Below are positions 45,401 to 54,985 of a stretch of DNA of 64,000 bases, piece after piece. The stretch is from assembly GCA_934045905.1 (NCBI GenBank), contig OW203769.1, positions 22,661,705 through 22,725,704 of the forward strand, read 5' to 3'. How positions within the stretch are numbered: position 1 is the stretch's first letter; every line of letters begins with the position of its first letter. The notes beneath the pieces are model-generated. The model did not search any database. It saw only the letters and a program-made list of their open reading frames with translations, and had not been told where the DNA came from. The stretch is from Leuctra nigra (lineage: Eukaryota > Arthropoda > Insecta > Plecoptera > Leuctridae). The translations under genes and the position numbers were made by a program.

Positions 45401-48400
45401 GAATTCTGACTGATTATAAAATGGTTTCTGGGAACGAAAAATACTTTCATCAATAGTTTTATAATGAGCCTCTAGGTATTAATTGACTAATATAAAATAT
45501 AATGTAACTTTACAATTCTGAACTGATATATCATTTATTTTTTATTCTTTGTGTAAGATGTGAATTAAAGTAAATTAAATCTAACGAAAGTAAGAAACAG
45601 GAATTCCTGAACAGCTTATTATTTTAAATTGTATTTACAATCAAACAATCTTCTATCTTTGCTACAATTTAAGTGAGTAAAATACCAAGAATATTATTTC
45701 CTGATTGATCAAATAATACTGGTAGGTACTAATAATAATGGACCTTTTAGTAAAATTTTGTACATCTTCATGTAACTATGTTAAAACATCAACAAAATAA
45801 AAATATGAATCAAGAAGACGATAGGATCTTGATTTTATGATCTTGATAGGATCCTATGCAACATTCAATACACACCTCTCTCAAGTGTGGCTCGAGCGTG
45901 GGATCGAGGAAGCCCCAAGTGTTGGACGTCACGACGATGATCAGGCTGATCATGATGACAGACGGGATCTTGATCAGCGACCGGATGGATCCAGACTTCT
46001 TGCGGCCGGTGTGAGCTGGAAGTACGCACAAAACTTTCCATTTCATTCCAACTTCACAAACATAGTATTATCTCCTTGAACACATGTGGCGTACGATTTT
46101 TCAAGATGAAAACTTGTCTGGAAATAGGAACGTAATTTTCAAGGTGTAGGTACACTCAAACCAAACCAATAAAAATCGGTACTCGAAAAGAAAAGGATTG
46201 GCTGATTAAGGTTTGATGGCATCATCCCATGAAGGCTGTGTTAACGCATCATCTACGGTGAGCTCTTATTTCATTGATAATATAAAGGATTGATTGTCAA
46301 GGAACCTTACCAGCAGCCAATCCTTTTCTTTTCGAGTACCAATTTTTATTGGTTTGAGTGTACATAGAACTCCTTATACCTTGTTCATACTATAAAAGAT
46401 AATCTCTGTTAAATATTTGATCTCCATTAAGTCACAATGTGAATGCATGTGAGTTAACTTTGATGACGTTAAGACATAACAGAGTTTCAGGAACTCGATT
46501 ATCTTTTAACAGAGATTACGTTAATGGAGATCAAATATCATAGTGTGAACAGGGTATTAGGAATCATAAAAATTGCTATAATTGAATCATCAATCTTGAA
46601 TCTTGATAGTTATAATATGTCGTGATACAAGTTAGAAAAACGTGAACTGGAAAATAACTGGGAGATAACTTCATCAAACTACAGAATGGCAGCTTAAAAA
46701 TATGTCGAGTTGCACTCGTCAAAAGTTGCCAGTATTATATTATTATTTTGTATTACCTACCTATCTTTCCAATTAAACGGTGTTTTGGTATTAAATCGAG
46801 AAATAATAAATTCATTAGTTTTTTGTGAATAGACCCAGTAAATCAATACATGTAGCAAATAATATGGAAGGTCAGTACCTACTCGGTATCAACATGTTTT
46901 TACCTGTCCCAAATTGAAAGAGTAGGTATAAAAAATTGTGTATGTAAAGCAGCAACATTTGAGAAATTACTTTCAAAAACTAAGGTTTCAATATAAAAAA
47001 TGTTACTAAAATTGGCAAAATGCTTTCACATTCTAATGTAACCTTGAACTTTTTAAAGCCAGATGAAATCTAAGAGCAAGTGTGGAGTCACAAGAGACTT
47101 ACCATCGCCATTTGGTAGGAGCAGAAAGTTGACGGGAACGATGACGACCATGAGTATACCCAGACAGTAGAACGGAAGAGCGAAGCCGCCCGCCTGCATC
47201 ATCAAACCGTTCATAGGTACAGTTCACTTGGATAATGACAACGATATGCATAGCAATCATTCATAAATTAAACAAAGCTACGGACTTACGGCATAAAGTA
47301 GACCTCCAATAGCCGGCCCAGTGCTCATTCCAAGTCCAACAAAGGTTTCTAATATTCCCTGAAAATACAAAAAAACATTGTAAATAATTAGCGAGCAAAC
47401 ACAATCAGAATATACAAAGAACAAGAAACTCAATTTTAGACTTAATTTTTATGTACAACGAACCACATCAAATTTCAAATAATCAAACATTCTCCAATAT
47501 CAATTTAAAATATTAATTTTGTAAACGATTCGACTTACAAATTTGTGAACTCATTAAGTTCGTAATTATTATTACGAACATATTGCGACAATTTTAAGAA
47601 ATTAGATCAATTCTAACCAGAACAGTGCCAATGTTGTCAGGAAATATCTCGACAACGAACACGTAGCTCGCTGTCGCGTAAGCGCTGGCGCCAAGTGCCT
47701 CCATGCCACGCACGGCAAAGCAGTACGCAGTGAAGATGTAATAGTCATCAATGTTTGCCAACAACCTTGAATATTAAACATACATAGGTTAATCAATTCA
47801 AATATTAAGGTGAGCTCATAAACTAGTAATTCTGCATTCACCCTTAAACAAATTATTAATAGGTTATACAAGACATTTTGTAAGAGAATACTTCAATACA
47901 GGTGAATAAGTCATCAGTCAATTTGCAATTTACCTAGTTAGTGATTAGTTAGTTGATTAATGATTCCAAAAGTGTTCAAAGCAAAATAGAGAAAATGACT
48001 ATCCTTCTAATTCTGATGCACAGATAAGATATACTAGTTACGTACCCAAATAAAAGATTGCATCCACCAGCAACGAACATTCCAGTCATGAAGAGAAATT
48101 TGGCTCCAATGTGAGGCAGCTGAGAAAGTGGAAACAGTTATTTCTGCAAGATAGTACCTTTTAGTAACTGAGGAGAGGTTAACCACCTACTTAATTGGTT
48201 GGATTTTAGTTACACTTTTTTATTTTCCACACAAATTACAGGATATTCAAAATCATGTGGATACATCAGAGTATTTTTGTAGCGAGATTTAAAAAATTGA
48301 AGCTTAAGGTCCATTCACACGGTTGATTGCAAGCAAATAATTGGTATACTTCTACCATACGTCTCATTGGATGTGCGCGTGTAAACTGGCCGATCATCCG

Positions 48401-50839
48401 ATTCATACTAATTACCGATGGAATCGGGAGTATAGAGACTAGCTCTAAACTAGACGATTGAAGATTCTCGATTGGCGTCGTTGACCAATCAGATGTGAGA
48501 ATTTCAGTCACGTGGTACTTACAAGGAAATCAAGATGGCTCCGAAAGTGTACATTGACATTAAGACGAAATAATGATGACAAACCTCCTTCTGGAACATT
48601 TCAACGAAAACAAAAGACAAAATCTAGTTCTTACGCCTTCTAGAAGCAGGCAAGGTCGTGTGATTGAATACGTTGTCGTCTGAACTGGTAAATCGCGCAC
48701 ATCCAATGAAACTTATGGTAGAAGTATACCAATTAGTTGCGTGCAATCAACTGTGTGAATGGACCTTTATGTTTATGAAATGATGATTGAAATAACTTGA
48801 TATTCTGGGAAACCAAGACTAAAAATACAGCAAAATTTAATTTCTGATGTTCTTCAACATTTTTGACAAGTCAGAAGTGGAAGGTAAACTTACGATTTTT
48901 CCAAAGATTGGCGACGAAATGAACATGACCAGGGCGTAGAAGCTAAACACAAGCCCGGACACAGTCTCTGTCATTCCTTTCTTTGCTGCCTGGAAATAAA
49001 AACAAACATGTTGTAGGTACCTACTTGTTAGTTTAAAACATCAATCTTATTGAGTTGAAATGCAACAGACATACATGTATGTCTGTAGCATTGCTTGCTG
49101 TTGCTGTCTGTAGCATGCTACAGACATACATGTATGTCTGTAGCATTTCAAATGCAAGAACATACCCTGAGACTTTCATCAAACACTTTTGAACAACATC
49201 CCCCATGACCTTATATCATTTACCTACTTGTTATTTGAAATTATTGTCTGCCACCCGTTTCCAACCAATGATGTGCCTGGGGATCCCGTTACCTATACCA
49301 ATTGAACTTCATGATATTTTATTTTGTTGATTTGTTCATTGATATCAACAAATCAGTCCAAAGGTGTCAGTTCAAGTATTACACCTTGCCCAATTAACTT
49401 CCAATTTAAGTTCCTCGACATTTTTACTACAGTCGGGAACAGGCAAAGATGAACCCACTATAGCATTGCCAGGTCTTAGGGCAGCCCTTGCTAGAGCGGG
49501 TTCATCTTTGCCAGTCACCGACCATACAGATTTCAATGGATTCCATGGACCAAATCGATTTTAATTTTAACGTAACTACTAGGTAGAGCCTCTAGCAACA
49601 TAATAGGTACTTAATTAATTCCCCTAGCAACAATGTTTCATTGAAATTTAATACTGAATGGACAGCAACAGCAGTTCTTTATTTTAGATATGTACACTGG
49701 TGGACAATTTCAAGTATCATAGAGACAATAACACCTTGAAATGGTTTAAAAAAAATTAACTTTGTGTAGGCGAAGAAAAGAGACCCATGATTTTTATAAT
49801 TTATACAAAATTATTTAAATAATGCTCATGTGATCCTAATCCACCTCCTTCATATTTCTAATCCATACAAATTTCACTCAATGCCAAATCAGTTTAATTT
49901 GTAATGACTAATTGGTATTTTACTATTTTATTCAAGTTACCACATTTTGATGACCCCATTTAAGGTCATCATAAAAAATGTATCACAGAGTTATATAAGT
50001 AATCAAATACGTAGCTCACAATCTTAGTTATATAATCGACCATGTAAAAAATTAATACATAAATTAGATAAAAGGAGTAGAAGTAGGTAGTACCTAACAA
50101 GAAACTTCATCTTAGGTTTCAAAGAATTAGAGAATACAGAGAACTAGTTTAGGTAGGTACGTACTTGATTCATTGATATTAAAATTGATTGATAATTGAT
50201 AATTGATTGATAATTTCTTACCTCTCTGGGAAAGAACGGAGCCATGATGGACATAGAGCAAAAGCTTATGAAGTCAACAAGTGCCAACGAAGCTAGCGTA
50301 AGTTTCTGCGTCCTGTTGAAATCTCTGATGGCCCCTGGTTCTGGACGTCTCTGAGTTCGCAACAAACGTTCTCTCATTCTTCTGATTTCGCCTGCCGTAT
50401 ATTTGTCAAATTGAAATGTCGAAAGTGATTGACTTCTAGAATTTCTTTTTCTATCGGCGCTTGGACCTTTGTTTTTTAATTGCCGTCTCCATAGTGTTTT
50501 ATATTCTTGATGTGAATAACTATGAATTAGGTCCGTATCATCTTTACTCCTCGGTTTACCATCCGGTGGTTCGCCGTCATTTTCTACTGCAGCTTCCATT
50601 GACTTATGGCACTTGGATCCTGTACACAAAATTAATTCTTATCACTATATTCACTGATTAACTGAAGCTATGATTATCTCATAAAAATCGAAGTTCAATT
50701 GGTTCAATGCAGGTACTAGTAGGCTTAATAGTAGTAGACAGGAGCTGTCAAGCTCTGATCTTGTAATGTGGGGTGATTACATAATCTGTGATCTCAAAGT
50801 ATTTTATAGTTTACCTTTGACAAGCGTTCTACTGTGCAT
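39453..50839 (-). CDS. SLC18B1-like: SLC18B1-like MFS transporter (thirteen coding exons)
   Basis: Minus-strand exons: 50815-50839, 50222-50619, 48894-48989, 48046-48119, 47618-47765, 47290-47358, 47103-47193, 45876-46015, 44331-44524, 43054-43149, 40480-40554, 39977-40070 and 39453-39773. All are GT/AG and in phase, giving about 606 residues. It is a twelve-helix major facilitator of the vesicular amine transporter branch; mammalian SLC18B1 is reported to move polyamines into vesicles. Conserved stretches are APFFPREAAKKGMTETVSGL, LPHIGAKFLFMTGMFVAGG, GILETFVGLGMSTGPAIGG, GFLDPTLEPHL, SPVWGWLADK and GEVIGPLLGGVLLQHYGFP. Odd points are a ~100-residue charged N-terminal extension before helix 1 and a ~90-residue acidic/Ser-rich C-terminal tail (SEGSTDSGISEP...), both predicted cytosolic. 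The substrate cannot be read from sequence. The first coding exon contributes only eight codons; the next in-frame Met is at about 50598. Confidence 0.9.
40807..41431. mobile_element. TTAA-flanked MITE with GTCACGTGAT ends
   Basis: 625 bp between TTAA at 40803-40806 and 41432-41435. The ends GGTGGCTGCATATCACGTGA and TCACGTGATATGTATTGGCC are imperfect inverses. No coding sequence. It lies in SLC18B1 intron 10. Confidence 0.72.
41491..42210. mobile_element. Non-autonomous Tigger-like MITE
   Basis: The ends CCTTATTAACTCGTGTATAA and TTATACACGAGTTAATACGG are flanked by TA. The right ~140 bp reproduces, in inverse orientation, the left end of the full-length Tigger at 26495-28575 (GTATAAGACGC subrepeats, AAGTGTTTTCTTAAAATAGA). 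The transposase region is replaced by unrelated sequence. It could be mobilised by the nearby transposase. Confidence 0.85.
43103..43556. repeat. Four tandem copies of a ~115 bp intron/exon boundary in SLC18B1
   Basis: The unit starts CTGAGATTCCCAGTATTGAC, runs through AACCAGATGGTGCTGGAACA and ends CTGTTTAAATATCAT. The first copy contains the 5' 47 bases of exon 10 with its acceptor at 43150-43151. Three further copies upstream each repeat the acceptor and partial exon. Copies differ by only a few bases, so the expansion is recent. Confidence 0.93.
43770..43890. repeat. Foldback MITE (TCTAATGGCGTTTTCCAC ends)
   Basis: TCTAATGGCGTTTTCCAC and GTGGAAAACACCATTAGA close a ~120 bp element in SLC18B1 intron 9. 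Confidence 0.72.
44537..44651. repeat. 19 bp minisatellite abutting SLC18B1 exon 9
   Basis: About six copies of CATTCCTCNNCTCAAATCA begin 13 bp from the exon 9 acceptor (exon start 44524). They make up the intron sequence where a branchpoint and pyrimidine tract should lie. Confidence 0.88.
46150..46363. repeat. Foldback MITE (GTACACTCAAACC ends)
   Basis: Arms GTACACTCAAACC, ACTCGAAAAGAAAAGGATTG and GCTG are repeated in inverse at the right end. It lies in SLC18B1 intron 7, with a decayed relative at 34050-34170. Confidence 0.75.
46376..46557. repeat. Foldback MITE (TACCTTGTTCATACTAT ends)
   Basis: TACCTTGTTCATACTAT pairs with ATAGTGTGAACAGGGTA, and ATATTTGATCTCCATTAA with TTAATGGAGATCAAATAT. 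It lies 12 bp from the previous element. Confidence 0.72.
48304..48768. repeat. Foldback MITE (TAAGGTCCATTCACACGGTT ends)
   Basis: The terminal ~70 bp arms pair (TAAGGTCCATTCACACGGTT against AACTGTGTGAATGGACCTT; ATTGGTATACTTCTACCATA against ATGGTAGAAGTATACCAAT; CATCCAATG). It lies in SLC18B1 intron 3. Confidence 0.8.
49068..49148. repeat. Palindromic repeat cluster ACATACATGTATGTCTGTAGC
   Basis: CATACATGTATGTCTGTAGCA occurs twice, and an inverse GCTACAGACATACATGTATG lies between, giving hairpins within about 80 bp of SLC18B1 intron 2. Confidence 0.7.
49432..49522. repeat. Short foldback MITE, copy 2
   Basis: GGCAAAGATGAACC...GGTTCATCTTTGCC, with the same ATTGCCAGG core as the element at 3926-4013. 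Confidence 0.72.
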
Positions 50840-51862
50840 AGTGAAAGACTACAATCTAGGCTAAAAGAAAATAAAAACAATATAATTACGTCTTACGAAA
50901 CCCGCATTAATGATTGACCTTACAAATGACAGCGGTGTTGTTGTTTTGTAATAAAATTAGCTCGCTATGCAGGGGTAGAATGCAATTCGCCGAACTACTG
51001 TACCCTTGTACCAACCGCAACACTGTAATAGTAGTAGAAGTAGTGCCAACTTAACAATTTTGACAGATCTGCGGGCACGCCGGCGTGCGCATAGATGGAA
51101 GTGAATGCCTCGTCGTCGTCACAAATATTTTATAATCAAAAATATCAGTCAATAAAATAACTCTCATACTCTCATCGTTTCTAGCATTTGCTTTGATCTC
51201 AGACATTTAAGGTTTAATAAAAAATGGAATTGCTGGTTCCTAATTCTTTTTAGTGAGAATAAGTGAGCTGCACATAAAGGACGTTGCGCTAAATATTGAC
51301 TATTGAATGCAGATGGGTATGTAACCCGCATCTCACGATGGAATTTCGTAAATATCACGTACTATACTAAATATCAACAAATTCGACTGCGAGAAATGAG
51401 ACGTGACGGACGTGCTAATTGCTCCCAGATGTTTTCACTATTCACTGACTTGGATCTTGATTGCCATGCATCATTCAATGCTCAATTGATTCAAATCAAT
51501 GCTTAGATGCACATTTATTTTTAATTATTAATACATTATAATTAACGAATTAATTGATTAAATGCTGACATAGGCCCTAGGGGGATGCATCTATGCCGAT
51601 ATGATGTATCTTGATAAATCCTAGGAAATGCCGCCTGGTTTCGTCATTAGACGTAGTTGCTTTTAGCAATCAGCTCTGTCAGTAAATCCTACTTCAGGCG
51701 TCCTCGGCGCGTTCTCTGGGCAATGTGCAGCAGCCAAGGGGTGGTTGCTGCATAGCAGACTGAAGAGGGTGCAAGGCGAATCTCCGGCGCCTTTTCAAAC
51801 CGGAACCCCTCGGCTAAGGGAGTAAACCCTAACAGAAAATCCTGGTCCTCCATTGATGGGGG

Positions 51863-52040
51863 TTGAGGCGATGGGCCTGCTCCTCATCACTCGTGAAAAT
51901 CCTTATTGCAACAAATATCCCAAACTTGCCTCGGAAACCGGACGGAAGAAACATACGACGAACCAAGCAACGGAAACGGAATATGAATTTTGGCTGTTGG
52001 AATGTACAAGGCATTAATACCAAATGTAAGGAGGTGTTTG
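51863..52040 (+). pseudogene. RTE ORF, N-terminal segment (endonuclease start)
   Basis: Open segment with FGCWNVQGINTK, the first motif of the APE-type endonuclease, broken at 52040 by the hAT-type MITE. An ATG at 51983 just before this motif is a possible start. The frame continues at 53016. Confidence 0.7.
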
Positions 52041-53007
52041 CAGTGGCGTGCACTCAATGGAAGCAAGGGAAGCATTGCTTCCCCTTCCTTTTCCATTCCA
52101 ACAATATTAAAATATAATAATTATATGTATAATAATTTAATCATATTACATAAATATTCATCACTTAATACTACTTATAGAATTCTTATTACGAACACAA
52201 ATGTCACCACTTTCGCTCTGATTTCAAAGTAAACGCGGTTTCTAAGACGGGAGGTGGGCAAGGCGCGTGCGCACGCATACACTTGCCTCGGCTCGGCAGT
52301 CGGCCGGCTCCAAGGGATTCACTTTTCGAATTGCTTCCAATCCCTCGCTCTATATACGGGAGTTACGCATGCATTAGGTGATTTGCCTACAATCAAATAT
52401 GTTAATCTGCAGCCACCTGAAAGTATTGTCAATAATAAAAACTTATTTTGCCATGATAATAACATTATTTGCCGGTCTAAACACAAAGCATTTCTTTGTA
52501 AAATGCGTCTATTTCTGCAGGCGTATTCTAGCCAAGGGAAGCAAATCGGAGAGTTGCATCCACAGTCCGAACGCAGCCGAACTACTCCCGAGTTGACACG
52601 ATTGGAACGAACATGTGATCGGTCGGTGACAGTGCTCAAGAGCGGTTGAATGTCTAAACTTGTAATATCTACAAAATAATGCAGTTTCGGATTCTCAGTT
52701 CAGTTTACGCATTTCTACAAAGTTTTTGTATATCTGTATTTGCCCTCGTATTTGCCTTCAAAAAACTAATGATTAAAATATAAAAAATTAGTCTGAAAAT
52801 CCTCCTTTGACCATTTCTTAAATTCAAGTAATCTTCCAAAAAGGTACTTTCAAAATCGTTTTTAACCATCTTAAATTAGTCAAATTTTAAAAAATTCCCT
52901 GCGGGGCTAAGCTGGGGGGCAAGCCCCCCAGACCCCCCTCCGGGTCTGGGCAAATTTCTTTCCTGGCAATTTGCTTCCCTCACTTCAAATGTCACGGCAC
53001 GCCACTG
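52041..53007. mobile_element. hAT-type MITE with 8 bp target duplication
   Basis: 967 bp starting CAGTGGCGTGC and ending GCACGCCACTG in inverse style, flanked by GGTGTTTG at 52033-52040 and 53008-53015. An 8 bp duplication with CAGTGGCG ends is diagnostic of hAT. There is no transposase; a GC-rich hairpin (GGGGGGCAAGCCCCCC) lies near 52913-52930. Confidence 0.9.
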
Positions 53008-54985
53008 GGTGTTTGACGAGCTTTACAACTTCAGAATGGATATTACTGTCTTGACAGAGACTAAGAAAAAAGGGAATGGAAATGAAGTGCAAGGAGAGTT
53101 CATTCATTTTTATAGTGGTGTAGAAAAGTCCCGACGAGCTAAAGCTGGAGTATCCATAGCTATTCGCAAGGAGTTAAGATCTCGAATAAAGAACTGGTCT
53201 GCAATAGACGAAAGGATTATATCATTGGAACTTGTGTTATCTGGCCAAGACGTAGTTGTAATAGGGGTGTACTCACCGACTGATGACGCTTCCTTACAGG
53301 AGAAAGATGATTTTATTGATAAGTTAACGCAGGTCATAGATAACATAGGAAATGGTAAGGAGGTTGTAATGATGGGTGACCTCAATGGCAGAGTTGGTTG
53401 TCGGCATGATCACGATGTAGTTGGACAGTATGGGGAAGACGTGTTGAACGATAATGGCAGCAGGTTAATTGAACTGTGTGAACAGTTCTCTTTCAAGATT
53501 TTAAATGGTTATTTCCAGCACAAGCGTATACATAGGTACACATGGACCCAGCCTACTAAGGGGCAGAAATCAATAATTGATTATGTTATTACGAGACAAA
53601 CATCCCGCGCTCAGGTGACCGATGTGAGAGTTCATCGGGGAGCAACTTGTGGCTCGGACCATTTCTTAGTAAGAGCTATTATGCAGTTCACGTTTTACCA
53701 TCGTCATAGCAGGAGTAACAGTACCAGTCAACAACAAGTTAACAACATACAGTGTCCAAAATATAATTTGAACGGCTTTCTGAATGATTCCACCGTATTT
53801 CTGTACAAGTTGAGATTAGCAGAATTGATGAGAAATGTGCAGGATGGAAACGCAGAAGAGTGTTACAATTTCCTAAAAGATTGCATTCATCAAGCAGCGT
53901 TTGAATCATTGGGAGAGATACCTAAGACCAAACCAAGAGCCTCCAGCCACTGTTGGTGGAACGAAGAGCTAGAAGAGATAGTGTCTGAGAAGAGGGCATT
54001 GTATCAAAAGTGGTTGGCTACAGGGGATAGGGAAGATCGACGTGTATATGCCAGATGCAACTATTTAGTGAAAAAAATGGTGAAGAAAGAAAAGAACTCA
54101 TTCTGGGAAAAGAAGTGTAGTGAGGTAGACCAGCAGCTTGGAAGCTCAAGATCCAGGGCGGCTTGGAAAACGTTGAAGGCTCTGAGGACAAACACAAGAG
54201 AAAAGAGAGTAATTGATCCGATAGGAATGGAAGAATGGAGGAGTTATTATGAAGATTTACTTACTGAAGATCGAGGACCCTACAACAATGTGAGTTACGC
54301 AATTGAGCCTCTGGAGTCCCAGCATCAAGACATAACCACGGAGGATGTGTGTAAAGCCCTAAGATCTGCGAAAAACAACAAGTCAGCAGGCCCAGGAGGT
54401 GTATCTATAGAACTAATTAAGAACGCTCCAATAGCAGTCATTGAAGCCCTTACATCAATATTCAACAAATGTCTTAGAGGAGATGAAGTACCATCCGAGT
54501 GGAAGCTGGCATTCATCAGTTCCATATTCAAAAAAGGAGATAAGACAGTTTGTAGCAATTACAGGGGTATTAGCGTGACAGCGTCTATAGGTAGACTGTA
54601 TGGGCGCATTCTCAAAGAGAAGATTGAAGATCAAATGACGGAGATAGAAGAACAAAGTGGATTTAGGTCTGGACGATCATGCATCGATAATGTGTTTTGT
54701 CTGAAGCAATTGACAGAGAAATTAATTGCCTGCGGAAGTGAAGTACACATGGTTTTCATTGACCTAAAGAAAGCATATGACAGTGTTCCTGTGAATAGAC
54801 TCTGGGAGGCAATGGAACGGAACGGAGTGGATCAACATCACATAAATTTAGTAAAGAAACTTTATGAAAATACTAAAAGCTGTGTCAAGACATCACTAGG
54901 ATACTCCGACAGTTTTGTCGTCAATAAGGGTCTTAGACAAGGGTGCTGCTTGTCGCCAACATTGTTTAAGATATATATGAATGTA
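53008..54985 (+). pseudogene. RTE endonuclease and reverse transcriptase, middle segment
   Basis: About 658 codons. The APE endonuclease shows LTETK, VVIGVYSPT, MMGDLNGRVG, IIDYVITR and GSDHFLVRA. The RT domain shows NNKSAGPGGVSIELIK, FISSIFKKGDK, NYRGISV, EQSGFRSGRS, MVFIDLKKAYDSV and KGLRQGCCLSPTLF. It stops just before the catalytic FADD box because a pogo-like element is inserted at 54986. Typical of RTE elements, often mis-annotated as craniofacial development protein 2-like. Confidence 0.9.
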
